64,000 nucleotides of DNA from Lactarius indigo (lineage: Eukaryota > Basidiomycota > Agaricomycetes > Russulales > Russulaceae), in contig JAFKAC010000087.1 of the NCBI GenBank assembly GCA_025766275.1, forward strand, positions 1 to 64,000, in the 5' to 3' direction. The notes under the pieces are model-generated. The model saw only the letters and a list, made by a program, of their open reading frames with translations, did no database searches and had not been told where the DNA came from. Positions 62,209 to 64,000 of this stretch are shown in pieces. The translations under genes and the position numbers were made by a program. The first letter of the stretch is position 1. Every line of letters starts with the position of its first letter.

Positions 62209-64000
62209 GCAACCAGTGTGCTTGTCTGTCCTGACTGTAATGAAACAGTCCAAGTTGGGTTTGGGGGAGAGAAGAATCTTGCTATCCACCGCATGTTGAA
62301 GGGATGCCAGAATAGATGAAGGCTTGGACAAGGGAGCAAAAGTAGGGGCCCAAAAAGACTCCCTGAAAGGCCCCCCAAACCAACTGCACCAAATCATGAC
62401 CTTCGCACATTCTTCAAGCCCCATGTACCATTGAACCCACCCACAGTAATTGCCCCACCACCAATCCACATAGACAAAATGAACTTCAGGGGCGAGTTCA
62501 GGGGACTTAGTGACAACCTAGAAATACTGGACATGCACGCTTGCATGCACGACCAAGCATGTGAGGAAACGCCAGAGGAAATGCAAGAGGATGACCAAAA
62601 GGACGACATACAAGAAGCCTTGGAAATGGGGGCACCCCTTGGAGCGCCTCTGCACATAGAGGCAAGCGTAGAGGCCAGAAAGTCCCAGGGCAAGTCTGCC
62701 TGTCGAAAGGGGATTGAGTTACTGAACAAACTTGAGGCTGCCATGACACAGATCCCCAACAATGTACCGCTTGCAACCCCAGCACATCAACTCAGTATTT
62801 TCTCAATTGATCCTTGCTCTTGTGTCGCCAGCCTGGAACAAGGTCTGGAGGTTGACCTTGAGGACGACTGGGTCATGTTGAACTCAATGCTGAAAACCGC
62901 ATTCGGATGGGGGGGGGTCAGAGATGCGCGAAAACATGAGGGACATGTTGAACCGCAGTGAACATGGATTGGATGGTTTTATCCAATTCTTCAAATATTT
63001 TGTCTTGCAGCGTGGGCTCGAGGGTGCAATGATTGAGACGAAGGTCAATGGATTGTTACATGAGATAGATAATCAGTAAGTACAAATATGTGAAGCTATA
63101 TGAAGTGGGAGTTCACCATATATTAGATACACACCACCTAGTGTGCCCTTGAGTGTGCCCCAATCCACGCCTGCTCGAACCACCATTTGTGAAGCCATCA
63201 AAGAAGCTACCACATGCACTGCTACTGCAAGCAAGACTCAAGGTGTGTTCAAGCCCACACTCAAGTCCACACGAGTACAAGCCACTATGAGTGGGACAGT
63301 CAAATCACCGATAGTGCTTGATCATGCCATCCTTGAAGTAGAAGCTTGCTCCAGTGCTGGCTCAGACATTGCCAATTGTGCACTTGATACATGCACAGAA
63401 GGTAAAGAGCAAGCCACACAGAATATGTCGAGGGCTGGAGAGTATCTTGAAGTTTGCCTTGAAGGCAAGCTTGAAGGTTGCCACGAAGTCCATTGTGAAG
63501 GAATTCCTGTGCAGTTTCCTCACAGCAAAAACCACCATATCTCCTATCCCTTCAGTATACACAGTGAATGCAACATACCTTGGGACTATCGCTTGACAAA
63601 AGACAAGTTCTATGTACAAGTGAAGTTATGTCGCAAGCCCTCAATCAGCCAGGGAAGTGCTTGCAAGGAATGCCGAGCACTCACCTCCCTACCGCTTTAT
63701 GCCAGTATCATGGACCGAATTTGAAATGGGGTCCATGAGAATGCTCCACTCATCTACCATGGAGTTGGAGGTCTTCTTAAAGTTTCTTGTTGCAAAACAG
63801 AGCAAGGGCGGCAGCTACGATTGACAAAATTAAATGCAAGCTGGAAGCTGTTGGGGAAAGCTACTGCCCTAGACGACCACAAACAGTGGATAATAGCCAT
63901 TGCAAGTGGGTGAGTCAACCGAGTAGCATCTCTGGTACAAGTGGGATTGAAGAACAAAGCTGGGATCAAGACTTTGATCCAGCAGTATGAATGCGCAGCA
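62209..64000 (+). pseudogene. Broken zinc-finger gene of a family common in agaricomycetes
   Basis: The reading frame begins with a zinc-finger-like motif (CPDCNETV ... NLAIHRMLKGC, 62230-62310), then a helical region (62479-62900). An intron at 63076-63126 (GTAAGT...TTAG) keeps the frame into a second exon ending with a Cys-containing region and 'LLGKATALDDHKQW' near 63850. It is broken by TGA 62317-62319, a frame change at the G9 run 62909-62917, and TGA 63722-63724 and 63911-63913; it continues past the window edge. I recall similar hypothetical proteins repeated in agaricomycete genomes, suggesting a transposon origin, but I cannot name a function. Confidence 0.6.

Noticed and set aside
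1..64000. CRISPR arrays, rRNA or tRNA genes
   Set aside because: No regularly spaced short repeats, and no convincing rRNA or tRNA fold were found; the genome is eukaryotic.

Overview
The window is a transposon-dense block from a filamentous fungus, most likely an agaricomycete basidiomycete. The case rests on introns of about 40-70 bp, a NACHT-ankyrin gene with a fungal STAND 'Goodbye' type N-terminus, a basidiomycete-type DDE transposase relic, and four families of chromodomain Ty3/gypsy elements. Only one gene looks like an intact host gene. Almost everything else is mobile DNA, and most of it forms one nested stack that can be taken apart exactly from target-site duplications (TSDs), LTR pairs and terminal inverted repeats (TIRs).

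Layout. 1-2498: chromovirus F (minus strand; gag and 5' LTR; pol lies left of the window), inserted in the gag gene of chromovirus B (plus strand, 2499-7974). 7975-9413: a decayed DDE transposase pseudogene, cut on its left by the B LTR. 9905-56404: a Mutator-like element (MULE) with TIRs and a 9-bp TSD (TATATTGTG). It is natively about 5.3 kb but swollen to 46.5 kb by insertions: solo LTR 11592-12331; chromovirus A (12736-26977), which contains a copia element (16446-22797); solo LTR 28401-28978, lying inside a transposase intron; and chromovirus C (30389-56045), which contains chromovirus D (34891-52636), which carries chromovirus E (35225-43095) inside its 5' LTR. 56593-61311: an intact ten-exon NLR-type gene (Goodbye-NACHT-about 19 ankyrin repeats, 1401 aa), starting 180 bp beyond the MULE. 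61831-62114: a poly(A)-tailed retroposed fragment with a 14-bp TSD. 62209-64000: a broken zinc-finger gene running off the right edge.

The ages agree with the nesting. LTR pairs differ (by eye) at about 12 sites in C, 4 in D and none in E; at about 11 in A and none in the copia element. C and A carry nonsense codons, most of them TGA where relatives have an arginine codon, while D, E and copia have open genes.

The main biology is shared by the chromoviruses. (1) F, A, C, D and E all look Tf1-like self-primed: a 10-11 nt sequence at the predicted mRNA 5' end, 33-35 bp after the TATA box, is complementary to a primer site exactly 2 nt inside the LTR. (2) In B, A, C, D and E, pol lies in the -1 frame of gag, with a common GGNTTTT site at the overlap. 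(3) The first ORF of A, C, F, E and D has no ATG and appears to start at a conserved GTG. (4) Element D has three unrecognised ORFs before gag, separated by hairpins with GAGT loops. (5) Element E has a separate zinc-knuckle ORF after pol, whose core module is fused to the C-terminus of Pol in A and C. Items 4 and 5 are the best candidates for undescribed biology.
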